In this document: positions 1 through 8,510 of the stretch, one piece after another
Layout of the letters: every line of letters starts with the position of its first letter
How positions within the stretch are numbered: position 1 is the stretch's first letter
NCBI GenBank assembly: GCA_003478355.1
Contig: QUFC01000008.1
Location: 43,531 to 107,530, forward strand
From: Lachnospiraceae bacterium AM48-27BH
GTDB lineage: Bacteria > Bacillota > Clostridia > Lachnospirales > Lachnospiraceae
DNA: 64,000 nt
Direction of reading: 5' to 3'
The notes under the pieces: generated by a model
What the model saw: only the letters and a program-made list of their open reading frames with translations
What the model was told of the DNA's origin: nothing
Database searches by the model: none
Program-made: the position numbers and the translations under genes

Positions 1-50
1 TGAACTTTTTAAAATTTCGTTAAAAGGAAATAGAAAGAACAATAGGACAT

Positions 51-87
51 AAAAAACGGAGCCATGTTTTATTCTCACATGGCTCCG
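51..87 (-). terminator. Rho-independent terminator
   Basis: A 10-bp perfect stem (CGGAGCCATG at 57-66 with CATGGCTCCG at 78-87) and an 11-nt loop are followed, on the minus strand, by a run of six T (51-56). It ends transcription of the cytidylate-kinase-like gene that stops at 160. Confidence 0.85.
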
Positions 88-159
88 CGCGTGCCTCTTA
101 TGATTTTGATGTTGGGATCAAAAGCTTTTGATGCTATATAACGCTTCATCCCCTCATAG

Positions 160-825
160 TTATGATTCTTTTTTCTCTTCCGGCTTTGCTGCTTTTGCCT
201 TGTTCTGCTCCTGCTTTAATTTCGCAAATTCAAGAATGATCTTCACTGCTCCATCAATGCCGACAGCACTGCTGTTGATACACAGATCATAACTTCTGGA
301 ATCACCCCAGCGTTTGCTTGCATAATAATTATAATAGCTGGAACGCTTCTTATCCAGCTTGATCATAATGTCTCTTGCCTTTGCATCATTTACATTATGA
401 AGTTCTTTAATGCGTTCAATCTTATCAACCTCATCAGCACTGATAAATACAGAAACCGTATCCGGATAATCTGCTAACGCATAGTCCGCGCAGCGTCCTA
501 CGATCACGCAGGACTCCTGATCTGCCAGTTTCTTGATCGTGTCGAACTGTGCCAGGAAAATCTTATGATTGATCGGCATATCCATGTATGCAGATGTCGT
601 ATAGCCCAAAGAATAGGTATCCATCACCAGGGAGTATAAAAAGCTGTTCGTTGGCTTCTCATCATGGGTCTCGAACAGTTCCTCACAAAGACCACTGTGC
701 TTTGCTGCTTCTGTCAGAAGTTCCTTATCATAGCATTTCACGCCTAAAGCTTCTGCAACCTTCTTGCCGATCGTCTTACCTCTACTTCCACACTGTCTTC
801 CGATTGTAATTACTAAGTTGCTCAT
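160..825 (-). CDS. cytidylate kinase-like family protein
   Basis: A 221-residue protein of the AAA_26/cytidylate-kinase-2 family, soluble and probably a nucleoside monophosphate kinase-like enzyme. The N-terminus has a degenerate P-loop (GRQCGSRGKTIGKK, about residues 9-22) typical of this family; mid-protein VIVGRCADY and the RIKELHN segment are also family features. The C-terminal 20 residues are Lys/Glu/Ala rich and probably disordered. The start at 825 has a good site (GGGAGAGG). It is a single-gene unit closed by the hairpin at 51-87. The family is common in Clostridia and its true substrate is mostly untested, so CMP kinase activity is not assured. Confidence 0.8.
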   Translation of the reverse strand: MSNLVITIGRQCGSRGKTIGKKVAEALGVKCYDKELLTEAAKHSGLCEELFETHDEKPTNSFLYSLVMDTYSLGYTTSAYMDMPINHKIFLAQFDTIKKLADQESCVIVGRCADYALADYPDTVSVFISADEVDKIERIKELHNVNDAKARDIMIKLDKKRSSYYNYYASKRWGDSRSYDLCINSSAVGIDGAVKIILEFAKLKQEQNKAKAAKPEEKKES

Positions 826-913
826 ATGATCCTCTCCCTTCGGAATATATTGTCATACAATTTTTCTTCTTGAACTTATTATACAACAAAATAAGAAAAA
901 AGTATATAAATAT

Positions 914-1828
914 TTACATATTTTCTAATTTCTGCAAAAGCTCTGTGAAATACTGCGGCAATGGCGCTGTAAATTCCATGTATTCACCGGTTCTTGGATG
1001 GATAAAACCTAACACACCTGCATGAAGCGTCTGCCCCTGCAGATGGAAAGGGCTTTTCTCCGGTCCATAAACCGTATCTCCCACAAGAGGATGATGGATG
1101 CTGGCCATATGAACACGGATCTGATGCGTCCTTCCGGTTTCTAACTGGCACTCAATGTAGGTATATTTAGAAAAACGCTTTAATACCCGGTAATGAGTCA
1201 CCGCACGCCGTCCATTTTTTTCATTAATACTCATTTTTTTCCGGTCAACCGGATGTCTGCCAATCGGTGCGTCCACAGTTCCCTCATCTTCTTTGATCAC
1301 GCCATAAACAATCGCCCGGTACTTTCTGGTAATCGAATGCTCTTTTAACTGGGCTGCAATGGAATTATGGGCAAAATCATTTTTGCATACGATCAGAACT
1401 CCGGTGGTGTCCATATCGATCCGGTGGACAATCCCCGGACGCATAACACCGTTAATACCGGAAAGCTCATCCCTGCAATGGGCCATCAGTCCATTGACCA
1501 GAGTTCCCGTGTAATGTCCTGCTGCCGGATGCACAACCATTCCCTTCGGCTTATTGACCAGGATCACATCCTGATCCTCATAAAGGATCTCCAAATTCAT
1601 CTCTTCCGCCACAATTTCCGGCTCCACTGCCTCTGGCACATCCACTTCGATCTGGTCACCTGCAGCCACCTTGTAACTGGCCTTTACCGGACCGCCATTC
1701 ACTAACACATCCTGGTTTTTTAACAGTTTCTGAACATAGGAACGGGACAGTTCTTCGCAGGCTTCTGACAGATAGCGGTCAATCCGCAGATCCTCCTGTT
1801 CCTCTGATACCATATAGTGCTGCTTCAC
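914..1828 (-). CDS. RluA/RluD-family 23S rRNA pseudouridine synthase
   Basis: A 304-residue RNA pseudouridine synthase. Residues 12-75 form an S4 RNA-binding domain (DRYLSEACEELSRSYVQKLL). The catalytic domain follows with the family signature HRIDMDTTGVLIVCKN near residue 135, whose Asp is the nucleophile, and RTHQIRVHMA near 233. It should convert uridines of 23S rRNA (helix 69 if RluD-like). It directly abuts lspA (stop of lspA at 1829), the classical lspA-rluD pair of Firmicutes (B. subtilis ylyB), so the two are co-transcribed. The exact target uridines cannot be read from sequence. Confidence 0.92.
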   Translation of the reverse strand: MKQHYMVSEEQEDLRIDRYLSEACEELSRSYVQKLLKNQDVLVNGGPVKASYKVAAGDQIEVDVPEAVEPEIVAEEMNLEILYEDQDVILVNKPKGMVVHPAAGHYTGTLVNGLMAHCRDELSGINGVMRPGIVHRIDMDTTGVLIVCKNDFAHNSIAAQLKEHSITRKYRAIVYGVIKEDEGTVDAPIGRHPVDRKKMSINEKNGRRAVTHYRVLKRFSKYTYIECQLETGRTHQIRVHMASIHHPLVGDTVYGPEKSPFHLQGQTLHAGVLGFIHPRTGEYMEFTAPLPQYFTELLQKLENM

Positions 1829-2341
1829 CTAGGACTCCTTTCTCTTCTGCCACAGAACCGCAAGATCCTCATCACTGTAAACCTTCATCAGAAGGATTAA
1901 AAGAACCGCTGTCGCTACGGTAACATAGCAGTCTGCCACATTAAAGATTGGAAAATCAATCAGAATGAAATACAAAAAGTCTACCACATAGCCCTGAGCC
2001 ACCCGGTCGATCAGATTGCCTGCTGCCCCTGCCGTAATCAGAGTGACACAGATCCGCAGCGGGACAAATTTCTTTTCATTAGGAAGCTTCCAGGTCACAT
2101 AAAGAGCTGCCACAAACACACAAGCCGCTACCAGGAAGAAAAATCCGTGTTTTCCCTGAAGGACACCAAATGCTGCGCCCCGGTTCTCGGAATATAAAAG
2201 TTCAAATACATCCTTCCAGATCACAAATGGTTCTTTTCCTTTTAAACCTGCTACTGCCAAGCTCTTGGTCCACTGATCAATGGCAGTCAGAACTGCTCCG
2301 GACACCAAAAATCCCAGAACCGCTTTTATTTTCTGATTCAT
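1829..2341 (-). CDS. lspA: signal peptidase II (prolipoprotein peptidase)
   Basis: A 170-residue polytopic membrane aspartyl protease that cleaves signal peptides of diacylglyceryl-prolipoproteins. Four hydrophobic segments are visible (about 8-26, 62-82, 95-112, 132-155). The two catalytic Asp lie in the conserved motifs NLIDRV and FNVADC. Length is normal for the family. It lies 14 bp after aroB and directly before the pseudouridine synthase gene. A predicted client, the lipoprotein carboxypeptidase with lipobox LCSC, is encoded at 7090-8064. Confidence 0.95.
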   Translation of the reverse strand: MNQKIKAVLGFLVSGAVLTAIDQWTKSLAVAGLKGKEPFVIWKDVFELLYSENRGAAFGVLQGKHGFFFLVAACVFVAALYVTWKLPNEKKFVPLRICVTLITAGAAGNLIDRVAQGYVVDFLYFILIDFPIFNVADCYVTVATAVLLILLMKVYSDEDLAVLWQKRKES

Positions 2342-2355
2342 ATATGAAATTCTCC

Positions 2356-3444
2356 TTACTCCAGAACTGCTTCCAGTCCCAGTTTCATCTCCTCTTCTGT
2401 CACCTGACGATCCACATAAGCGGAGCCGATCTCTTTCAGAAGAATAAATTTGATGGTATTGCCATCCATCTTTTTATCATTTTTCGTTGCAGCGACCACT
2501 TTTGCCGGATCAACACCTGAGACCCTTTCCTCTACCTGAAATGCTTTCATGGTTTCCCGGATATCCTGTACCTGTGCCTCCGTCAGATAGCCTCGTTTTT
2601 GGGAAATTGCTGCCGCTGCGATACAGCCAACACCAACGCAGTGACCGTGAAGCATCTGGAAATTCTTTAATTTTTCAATGGCATGGCCCAGTGTATGCCC
2701 AAAGTTCAAAAGTGCACGGTCTCCCTGCTCAGTCGGATCTTTCTCAACGACTTCACGTTTGATCTCATCACTTCGTTCGATCATGTCTGCACATGCCTCT
2801 AAATCTCTCGCCATGATCTTCTCCCGGTTGTCTTTCAGCCACTGATAATACGCAGCATCTTTGATCAGCCCGTGCTTGATGATCTCACCCATTCCAGAGG
2901 AAAACTGTTCCTGTGAAAGAGTCGTCAGAGTTTTCACATTGATATATACCAGCCTGGGCATGTGAAATGCGCCTACCATATTTTTATACGCATCAAAGTC
3001 TACGCCTGTCTTTCCGCCAATACTGCTGTCCACCTGGGATAAAAGCGTGGTCGGTATCTGGATAAATGACACACCGCGCAGATAGGTTGCCGCCGCATAA
3101 CCGCACAGATCGCCTACAACACCACCGCCAAGGGCCACCAGAAGATCTTTTCTGTCCAGATGATTCAGGATCAGTGTCTCATACAGCGCCTGGACCGTCT
3201 TTAGATTCTTATTTTCCTCACCTGCTGGAAATACAAAAGTCACAACCTCTTTGCAGCATCCGGCCAAGCGTTCCCTCACCTCTTCCAGATACAATCCTGC
3301 TACTGTAGAATCTGTCACAATGCAGATCCGGCGTCCTTCAACCGCAAGCTTTGCAACCTCCGTCGCCAAGGAGCCAAAGGAATCACTCATCACAATATCA
3401 TAAATCGGATTCCCATCCTGATGGACTGTCATTCGTCTCTCCAT
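2356..3444 (-). CDS. aroB: 3-dehydroquinate synthase
   Basis: A 362-residue shikimate-pathway enzyme turning DAHP into 3-dehydroquinate with NAD and a divalent metal. The NAD-binding signature GGGVVGDLCGYAAA is near residue 105, and the metal/substrate motifs GGKTGVD, MGEIIKHG and NFGHTLGHAIE follow in order. Length matches the family. The start at 3444 is supported by CAGGAGGAGATT just upstream. It appears to begin the aroB-lspA-pseudouridine synthase unit, preceded by an unusual 210-bp repeat-like leader (3445-3655) and the sepF terminator. Confidence 0.95.
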   Translation of the reverse strand: MERRMTVHQDGNPIYDIVMSDSFGSLATEVAKLAVEGRRICIVTDSTVAGLYLEEVRERLAGCCKEVVTFVFPAGEENKNLKTVQALYETLILNHLDRKDLLVALGGGVVGDLCGYAAATYLRGVSFIQIPTTLLSQVDSSIGGKTGVDFDAYKNMVGAFHMPRLVYINVKTLTTLSQEQFSSGMGEIIKHGLIKDAAYYQWLKDNREKIMARDLEACADMIERSDEIKREVVEKDPTEQGDRALLNFGHTLGHAIEKLKNFQMLHGHCVGVGCIAAAAISQKRGYLTEAQVQDIRETMKAFQVEERVSGVDPAKVVAATKNDKKMDGNTIKFILLKEIGSAYVDRQVTEEEMKLGLEAVLE

Positions 3445-3655
3445 AATCTCCTCCTGTTTTCCGCAATCCTCACTCTGATACCGGATTGCTCTGCACTGCG
3501 TGCTCCCGCAATCCTCAAAAACATTCGTAATTCGCTCATTTTTCTTTGAAAAATGGCTGCTTACTCATGTTTTTGGCGGGTCTCAAGGTCAAAAATTCTC
3601 CTGCAAGCAAGCTTGCGTCGAACTTCTGACCTTTTGACCCTGGTATCAGCATCAT
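3445..3655. repeat. intergenic repeat-like element between aroB and sepF
   Basis: No convincing gene is seen. It contains the inverted repeat GGTCAAAA (3587-3594) / TTTTGACC (about 3632-3639), an internal GCAAGCTTGC palindrome near 3607, and two direct copies of CCGCAATCCT (about 3461 and 3507), with a shorter related GGATTG between them. On the minus strand it lies just before aroB. The layout resembles a dispersed extragenic repeat of Clostridia, but that cannot be shown from a single copy. Confidence 0.4.
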
Positions 3656-3658
3656 ATG

Positions 3659-3693
3659 AAAAAGCAAACGGTTTATCTGACCCAACCGTCTGC
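3659..3693 (-). terminator. terminator after sepF
   Basis: A 10-bp stem (GCAAACGGTT at 3664-3673 with AACCGTCTGC at 3684-3693, one G-U pair) is followed on the minus strand by TTTTT. It closes the HlyD-yggS-sepF unit 39 bp after the sepF stop. Confidence 0.75.
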
Positions 3694-3731
3694 TCCTTCA
3701 CTGTTTATTCTCGTAGTATTTCTCACATTTA

Positions 3732-4256
3732 TCAAATACGCATTCCCATGCCTGAAAAAGAGGTCGCGCCTCCACTGATCAGTTCCTGAAAATCTCCAGA
3801 CAGCTCAACTGATTCCGGCGTTGCAATAAAAATACTGTTGGAAATCTTCTGCAGATTACCATTCATGGAATACGTTGCTCCGGAAGCGAAATCAATGATC
3901 CGCTGCGCTACTTCCATGTTCAGTCCTTCCATATTCAGCACCACTGCCTTACCAGCCAGCAGGTACTGACAGATCTCCTGGGAATCATTCATGGAGGTTG
4001 GTTTTACCATCGTCACTTCCATGCCGCCGCGTTTCATCGGAACTACCTTATTAGAGGATCTGCCTAAAAATCTTGGCTTGGACACTGGCTCGTCCGGCTC
4101 GTCATAGCCATAATCATCATCCAGCTCTTTATCTTTTTTACCGAAAAAGCTTTTCTTCTCCGGTTTCTCATCTTCATAATCGTCATCCAGGAAGTAATCA
4201 TCATCCTCGTTGTCGCTTAACCGCAGGCTATCCATAATTTTTCCAAAAACGCCCAT
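3732..4256 (-). CDS. sepF: cell division protein SepF
   Basis: A 174-residue FtsZ-anchoring protein that helps align the Z-ring. The N-terminus (MGVFGKIMDSLRL) forms the membrane-binding amphipathic helix; residues 15-75 are a very acidic, probably disordered linker; the C-terminal domain (about 80-165) carries the conserved VVLNMEGL, AQRIIDFASGATYSM and IFIATP blocks of SepF. Length is normal. It follows yggS by 18 bp, the usual yggS-sepF neighbourhood, and is followed by a terminator. Confidence 0.93.
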   Translation of the reverse strand: MGVFGKIMDSLRLSDNEDDDYFLDDDYEDEKPEKKSFFGKKDKELDDDYGYDEPDEPVSKPRFLGRSSNKVVPMKRGGMEVTMVKPTSMNDSQEICQYLLAGKAVVLNMEGLNMEVAQRIIDFASGATYSMNGNLQKISNSIFIATPESVELSGDFQELISGGATSFSGMGMRI

Positions 4257-4274
4257 TTCTAATCTCCCATCTTA

Positions 4275-4955
4275 CTATCTTGCACCAAAGATTCCGGTGC
4301 CTACCCTGACCATGGTTGCACCTTCCTCTATTGCAACTTCAAAGTCTCCAGTCATACCCATGGACAGAATATTCATAGTACCATTATCAATGTTTTTACT
4401 TTTCATGTCAACATATAATTTATTTAATTTTTGAAAAACAGGGCGATTATCTTCGGAATTGTCCACAAATGGCGCAATGGTCATCAGGCCCCGGACACAG
4501 ACTCCAGAAAGCTCCTGGATCTGTTTTAAGGCATTTTCCACTTCTTCTGCATGAAAACCGAACTTACTTTCCTCTTCTGCCACATTGACCTCCAGAAGAA
4601 TCTGGGTCACGATTCCTTTTTTCACTGATTCCTTGTGGATCGTCTCTGCAAGATGAAGGGAATCTACTGAATGAATCAGACAGGTCTTTCCTACGATCTG
4701 CCGCACCTTATTGGTCTGCAGATGGCCGATCATATGCCATCGGATATCCTCCGGAAGCTCTGGCTCTTTGGTCAGAATCTCCTGTACCTTATTCTCTCCA
4801 AAGTCTCTGGCTCCAGCTTCGTAAGCTTCCCGAAGCATCTCCACTGGTTTTGTCTTGCTGACAGCGATCAAAGTCACTTCTTCCGGTCTCCTTCCCACCC
4901 GCAGGCAGGCCGCTTCTACACGTTTTTTTATCTCATCATATTGTCTGGCAACCAT
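4275..4955 (-). CDS. YggS-family pyridoxal-phosphate homeostasis protein
   Basis: A 226-residue single-domain PLP-binding protein (fold-type III, PLPBP family) involved in vitamin B6 and amino-acid homeostasis; no defined catalytic reaction. The PLP lysine is in AVSKTKPVE (about residue 34). Downstream FGENKVQEI, WHMIGHLQTNK and the C-terminal LSMGMTGDFEVAIEEG phosphate-binding segment are all present. It lies between the HlyD-like gene and sepF with short spacers, so it is part of one operon read from the promoter at 6431-6459. Confidence 0.93.
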   Translation of the reverse strand: MVARQYDEIKKRVEAACLRVGRRPEEVTLIAVSKTKPVEMLREAYEAGARDFGENKVQEILTKEPELPEDIRWHMIGHLQTNKVRQIVGKTCLIHSVDSLHLAETIHKESVKKGIVTQILLEVNVAEEESKFGFHAEEVENALKQIQELSGVCVRGLMTIAPFVDNSEDNRPVFQKLNKLYVDMKSKNIDNGTMNILSMGMTGDFEVAIEEGATMVRVGTGIFGAR

Positions 4956-4968
4956 GCAATCTCTCTCC

Positions 4969-6396
4969 TTACTGATATACTAATACACCTTCGCCTTCTA
5001 CGGCGTCTGCGTCCAGAATGATATGATCATAAACGTTCAGACCATATCTGGTTCCTTTCTGTACAATATAAAACTCGTTATTCTCTGCCAGAATCTCTAT
5101 CTGACGAAATACGGAATAACCCTTATTGATATTATAAACTCCCTGCAGCGATCCAGTCTGCCCCACCTGATACCGATCCTGAGATCCCGGTTTTATCAGA
5201 TAGTCTCCTGCATGGATTCCTTCCTCTTCTCCCATATCGATATAACAGGATTCTTCATCTGAATAATAAATCGTTGCAGGAACGAACACAATCGAGGTTC
5301 CCTGATCAGAATACACTTCTTTATTGAACCCTGAATCATTGCCATCGCCACCGGTGGTTAAATATTCTGCCGGGACACGGTAAAAATCTTTGCTGGCAAC
5401 AGAGCTTAATGGAATTTTTAATCCCTTTACCTCTTCTGTGACCACTTCAAAATCCACATACCGATCTGCTTCAAACTGAATCATAAATCGTTTAAAATCC
5501 AATTTTCCATAGGTTTTTCCATCCGTTCCTGTAAGAACAGAAAATGCGCCATTCATAGTCAGATTTTCACTTGGAAAATTAATCTTCAGACTGGTCTGGT
5601 CCCCAAACTGTGCCAGATCCTCTTCTCCCAGAGGAAATACCACTGACCAGGTATCATCGGTGATCACCTTGTAAGCCGGTGTTCCGGTCTCCGCAGGCTG
5701 TCCGGTCTTGATCGTCAATCTGGAATAACCGGTCCGGTCAAATACATCTGCGTTAATGGAGGTTTCATCCAGATTCTCATAAGAATCCACTGCATAAGAA
5801 ACAATTCCACTGACCGGTGCTTTCAACTGCTTAAAATTGCCTCCCAGCTTCTCTGCCAGATCTTCTCCCTGGCTCATCGCACCGAAATTAGAATATTCCA
5901 TAACCAGAGATTCCAGAGAATATTCCACATCATAAACATTACCAAAACGGTTGTCATTATATGCCAGACTATAAGAGGTCAGGGATTTTTTAATCTCTGC
6001 CAGATCCGAATCCGACAGCACTGACTGTCCCTGTCCCATCTCTTCCAGCTGCTGTGCCAGGCTTCCCGTCTCATCCACAGAACAGATACTGGTTCCAACC
6101 GCAACTCTTCGTCCTTCCCGCACATAATAATTCACATATCCCGAAGTGTCCAGATATTGGGTTGTCTCTTTTCTTAATATAATGCCTGTGTAATTCCTGT
6201 CATTCACAATGGCGCCTTCGGTCACTTCATAAGGCTGTATCTTCTCCCTCGACCAATAGGTATAAACGCTGAATAACATATAGATAAAAATGACCAGAAA
6301 GATCAGTTTTCCAATATTAATATTCCTGATAAAAGCCCTGAGTCCCCGCTGACTGCTTCTTGGGTACCTTACGACCTTCTGAGGTTTCTTTGCCAT
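4969..6396 (-). CDS. HlyD-like membrane-anchored adaptor protein
   Basis: A 475-residue protein with a short basic cytoplasmic N-terminus, one transmembrane helix (about residues 31-47, LIFLVIFIYMLFSVYT) and a large extracytoplasmic part with lipoyl/barrel-sandwich features of HlyD-family adaptors (AVGTSICSVDE near 98; LKAPVSGIVSYAVD near 190). No partner transporter is encoded nearby. Its place directly upstream of yggS and sepF hints at an envelope or division-site role, which is inference. A strong promoter lies at 6431-6459. The Shine-Dalgarno GGAGG can pair with CCTCC three bases later, so translation may be structure-controlled. Confidence 0.75.
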   Translation of the reverse strand: MAKKPQKVVRYPRSSQRGLRAFIRNINIGKLIFLVIFIYMLFSVYTYWSREKIQPYEVTEGAIVNDRNYTGIILRKETTQYLDTSGYVNYYVREGRRVAVGTSICSVDETGSLAQQLEEMGQGQSVLSDSDLAEIKKSLTSYSLAYNDNRFGNVYDVEYSLESLVMEYSNFGAMSQGEDLAEKLGGNFKQLKAPVSGIVSYAVDSYENLDETSINADVFDRTGYSRLTIKTGQPAETGTPAYKVITDDTWSVVFPLGEEDLAQFGDQTSLKINFPSENLTMNGAFSVLTGTDGKTYGKLDFKRFMIQFEADRYVDFEVVTEEVKGLKIPLSSVASKDFYRVPAEYLTTGGDGNDSGFNKEVYSDQGTSIVFVPATIYYSDEESCYIDMGEEEGIHAGDYLIKPGSQDRYQVGQTGSLQGVYNINKGYSVFRQIEILAENNEFYIVQKGTRYGLNVYDHIILDADAVEGEGVLVYQ

Positions 6397-6430
6397 AGGA
6401 GGCGACCTCCTTTTCTTTTACGTCTTATCC

Positions 6431-6459
6431 ATTATACGTGCTATCCCTCAAAAGTTCAA
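6431..6459 (-). promoter_or_regulatory. sigma-A promoter of the HlyD-yggS-sepF operon
   Basis: On the minus strand TTGAAC (6454-6459), a 17-bp spacer and a perfect TATAAT (6431-6436) lie 35 bp upstream of the HlyD-like start codon. Confidence 0.8.
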
Positions 6460-6479
6460 GAGTAAGAAAGACACAGATC

Positions 6480-6529
6480 AAAAATGCCGCAGGCTGAAAT
6501 TCTATGATAGAATCTCTTATCCTGCGGCA
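6480..6529 (-). terminator. terminator after the P-loop gene
   Basis: A 9-bp stem TGCCGCAGG (6485-6493) / CCTGCGGCA (6521-6529) encloses a second small palindrome (ATTCTATGATAGAAT) and is followed by TTTTT on the minus strand. It closes the gene at 6579-6998. Confidence 0.8.
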
Positions 6530-6578
6530 CTTTATGATCATCTTCGTTCGAAATCAATCATTATGTATTTTGTAAAAA

Positions 6579-6998
6579 TTATAAGGAAATGATAACATCC
6601 TTCTTTACATCCTCTGGAAGCTCATCTGCATCCATAGATACGCTCAATACGAATGTTACATGATATTTCTCACTGATATCTTCCAGTCTGGAGATCGTCT
6701 CAGAAATATCCAGTCCCTCCAGACATGCCAGTTTTAAGAAGCTGTCCAGGAACATCACTTCCAGATCATGATCCTGGGAAATAATTCCAGAAATAAAACC
6801 AATAAACCCTGAACTATCTGTTACATCAAATCCTTTTACATTAATCAGACGAATCTTGTTGCTTAACTCATACATGTGCTTGGAACTCTTATCTAAGTAT
6901 ACGATCGATCCCTTTGCCTCTGTAATCGCTGCATTAGCCTTATCAAGCAGATGTTTTGTCTTACCTTTTCCTTTTTTTCCAGCTATAATCTGCACCAT
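6579..6998 (-). CDS. small P-loop protein of unknown role
   Basis: A 139-residue protein with an N-terminal Walker A-like loop GKKGKGKTK (about residues 7-15) and a possible Walker B strand LEVMFLDSFL (about 78-87). Related clostridial proteins are often labelled twitching motility PilT-like, but there is no PilT domain architecture here and no motility gene nearby. It is transcribed alone from the promoter at 7058-7086 and ends at the hairpin at 6480-6529. I would call it a nucleotide-binding protein of unknown function. Confidence 0.7.
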   Translation of the reverse strand: MVQIIAGKKGKGKTKHLLDKANAAITEAKGSIVYLDKSSKHMYELSNKIRLINVKGFDVTDSSGFIGFISGIISQDHDLEVMFLDSFLKLACLEGLDISETISRLEDISEKYHVTFVLSVSMDADELPEDVKKDVIISL

Positions 6999-7057
6999 AG
7001 TTAACGCCCTCCTTAAGTTTATTGGTTTTGTATAAAAAGTCTAATTGATTTGTCATA

Positions 7058-7086
7058 ATTATAGTATAAATTTATTGAAAAATCAA
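7058..7086 (-). promoter_or_regulatory. sigma-A promoter for the P-loop gene
   Basis: Minus-strand TTGATT (7081-7086), 17-bp spacer, TATAAT (7058-7063), then a ribosome site AAGGAGGG just before the start at 6998. Confidence 0.75.
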
Positions 7087-7089
7087 TCA

Positions 7090-8064
7090 CTAATCGACAA
7101 TTTTGGAAATTATATTTGTCATATTGTCATACAGTCCCGGACGGCTTGGCGCTTTTAAGACAACAGAGATATATTCCTTCTCTTTCTGGTCCCTGGAAGC
7201 CATGATCAGGCAGAATCCTGCTGCTGATGTAGTACCTGTTTTTCCTGAAAATACAGTCAGTCCATCCGGAGTCTGTCTCTGACCTACCATATACCAGTTT
7301 CCGCCCTCCCAGGTAGTAGAAACCGGATTGCCGCTTCCATCGGTATAATCTGCTGTATAGGAAGTGGTTCCCGTCACTTTCCGGAATTCCGGCTGCTTTA
7401 ATGCCTCGTTAAAAATCAGATACAGATCATAGGCAGTCGTATAATGATCCGCATTGGTCAGACCATGTGGATTCATAAAATGAGTTCCTGTCGCCCCCAG
7501 TTTCTGGGCTTCCCGGTTCATCAGTTCAGCAAACGCATCAATACTTCCAGCCATATGTACCGCAATAGCCGCTCCTGCATCGTTACCGGACGGAAGCATC
7601 AGACCATATAAAAGCTGCTCCATGGTAAGCTGGTCTCCCGGATGAATCCCGGCAAGCGTCGCACCTGCTTCTGTGATCACTGCATCCTCTGTAACCGTGA
7701 CCGTATCTGTCAGATCACCATATTTGATCGCGATCAACGCTGTCATAACCTTGGTAATACTGGCCGGATATAACCGCTCAAAGGCATTTTTGCTGTACAT
7801 AACCTGCCCATCTGTAATATCAAACAAGCCAGCCGCCTCTGATGTAGTATCGGAAGGCGAATACTGGCTCTCATCCGTAACTACGCACAGATCGCTGGCA
7901 AATAAAGATGCATATCCATCTGTGGAATCAGTCAGTTCCACAGGAAAACTGCGTTCTGTAAATGAGTATGGACGATCCAGAGCTTCTTCCTTTTTTCCAC
8001 AGCTGCATAACAGAAAGCCTGCCGTGAGACAGCAGGCAATCTTGTATATCGTTTTTTTCTTCAT
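7090..8064 (-). CDS. D-alanyl-D-alanine carboxypeptidase (S11), lipoprotein
   Basis: A 324-residue penicillin-binding protein of peptidase family S11, trimming D-Ala from peptidoglycan pentapeptides outside the membrane. The signal peptide ends in a lipobox LCSC (cysteine near residue 22), so it is a lipoprotein. The three active-site motifs are in order: SITK (about 102-105), SGN (near 158) and KTG (in SGKTGTTSAAG near 275). It lacks the long C-terminal domain with amphipathic anchor of DacA, in line with lipid anchoring. It follows mgsA by 8 bp. Confidence 0.92.
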   Translation of the reverse strand: MKKKTIYKIACCLTAGFLLCSCGKKEEALDRPYSFTERSFPVELTDSTDGYASLFASDLCVVTDESQYSPSDTTSEAAGLFDITDGQVMYSKNAFERLYPASITKVMTALIAIKYGDLTDTVTVTEDAVITEAGATLAGIHPGDQLTMEQLLYGLMLPSGNDAGAAIAVHMAGSIDAFAELMNREAQKLGATGTHFMNPHGLTNADHYTTAYDLYLIFNEALKQPEFRKVTGTTSYTADYTDGSGNPVSTTWEGGNWYMVGQRQTPDGLTVFSGKTGTTSAAGFCLIMASRDQKEKEYISVVLKAPSRPGLYDNMTNIISKIVD

Positions 8065-8072
8065 ACTGACAC

Positions 8073-8468
8073 CTATTTGTACATCTCACGCCACTCCAGA
8101 TCACCGCGCTCTAACGCCTTGATCAGAAGCTCCGCAGTTGCCAGGTTGGTAGCTACCGGAATATTGTGTGCATCACACATGCGGATAATTCCTCTTCCAT
8201 CCGGATCCATACGGTTTGGAGCAATCGGCTCCCTCAGAAAAATCACCAGATCCAGCTGATCCTGTTCAATGTCTGTACACATCTGCTGTTCTCCACCCAA
8301 ATGACCGGATAGATACTTGTGCACATTAAGATTGGTGACCTCCTCGATCAGTCTTCCTGTGGTTCCTGTCGCATAAAGTGAGTGTTTGCTGAGGATTCCC
8401 CTATACGCAATGCAGAAATTCTGCATCAGTTTTTTCTTTGATTCATGAGCGATTAAACCAACGTTCAT
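8073..8468 (-). CDS. mgsA: methylglyoxal synthase
   Basis: A 131-residue enzyme converting dihydroxyacetone phosphate to methylglyoxal and phosphate, a glycolytic bypass. The phosphate-binding ATGTTGRLI (about 33-41), DPDGRGIIR and PVATNLATAE segments match the family. Oddly, the usual GGDQQ motif, whose Asp is the catalytic base in the E. coli enzyme, reads GGEQQ here, an Asp-to-Glu change. It sits between rodA and the carboxypeptidase as in many Lachnospiraceae. Confidence 0.88.
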   Translation of the reverse strand: MNVGLIAHESKKKLMQNFCIAYRGILSKHSLYATGTTGRLIEEVTNLNVHKYLSGHLGGEQQMCTDIEQDQLDLVIFLREPIAPNRMDPDGRGIIRMCDAHNIPVATNLATAELLIKALERGDLEWREMYK

Positions 8469-8510
8469 ATATCTTCCTCCTTTATTCGTTCGTATGAAGG
8501 TACTGAATCA

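Noticed and set aside
3553..3789. Plus-strand frame between aroB and sepF
   Set aside because: It overlaps the sepF terminator and sepF end antisense, has no family resemblance and no ribosome site.
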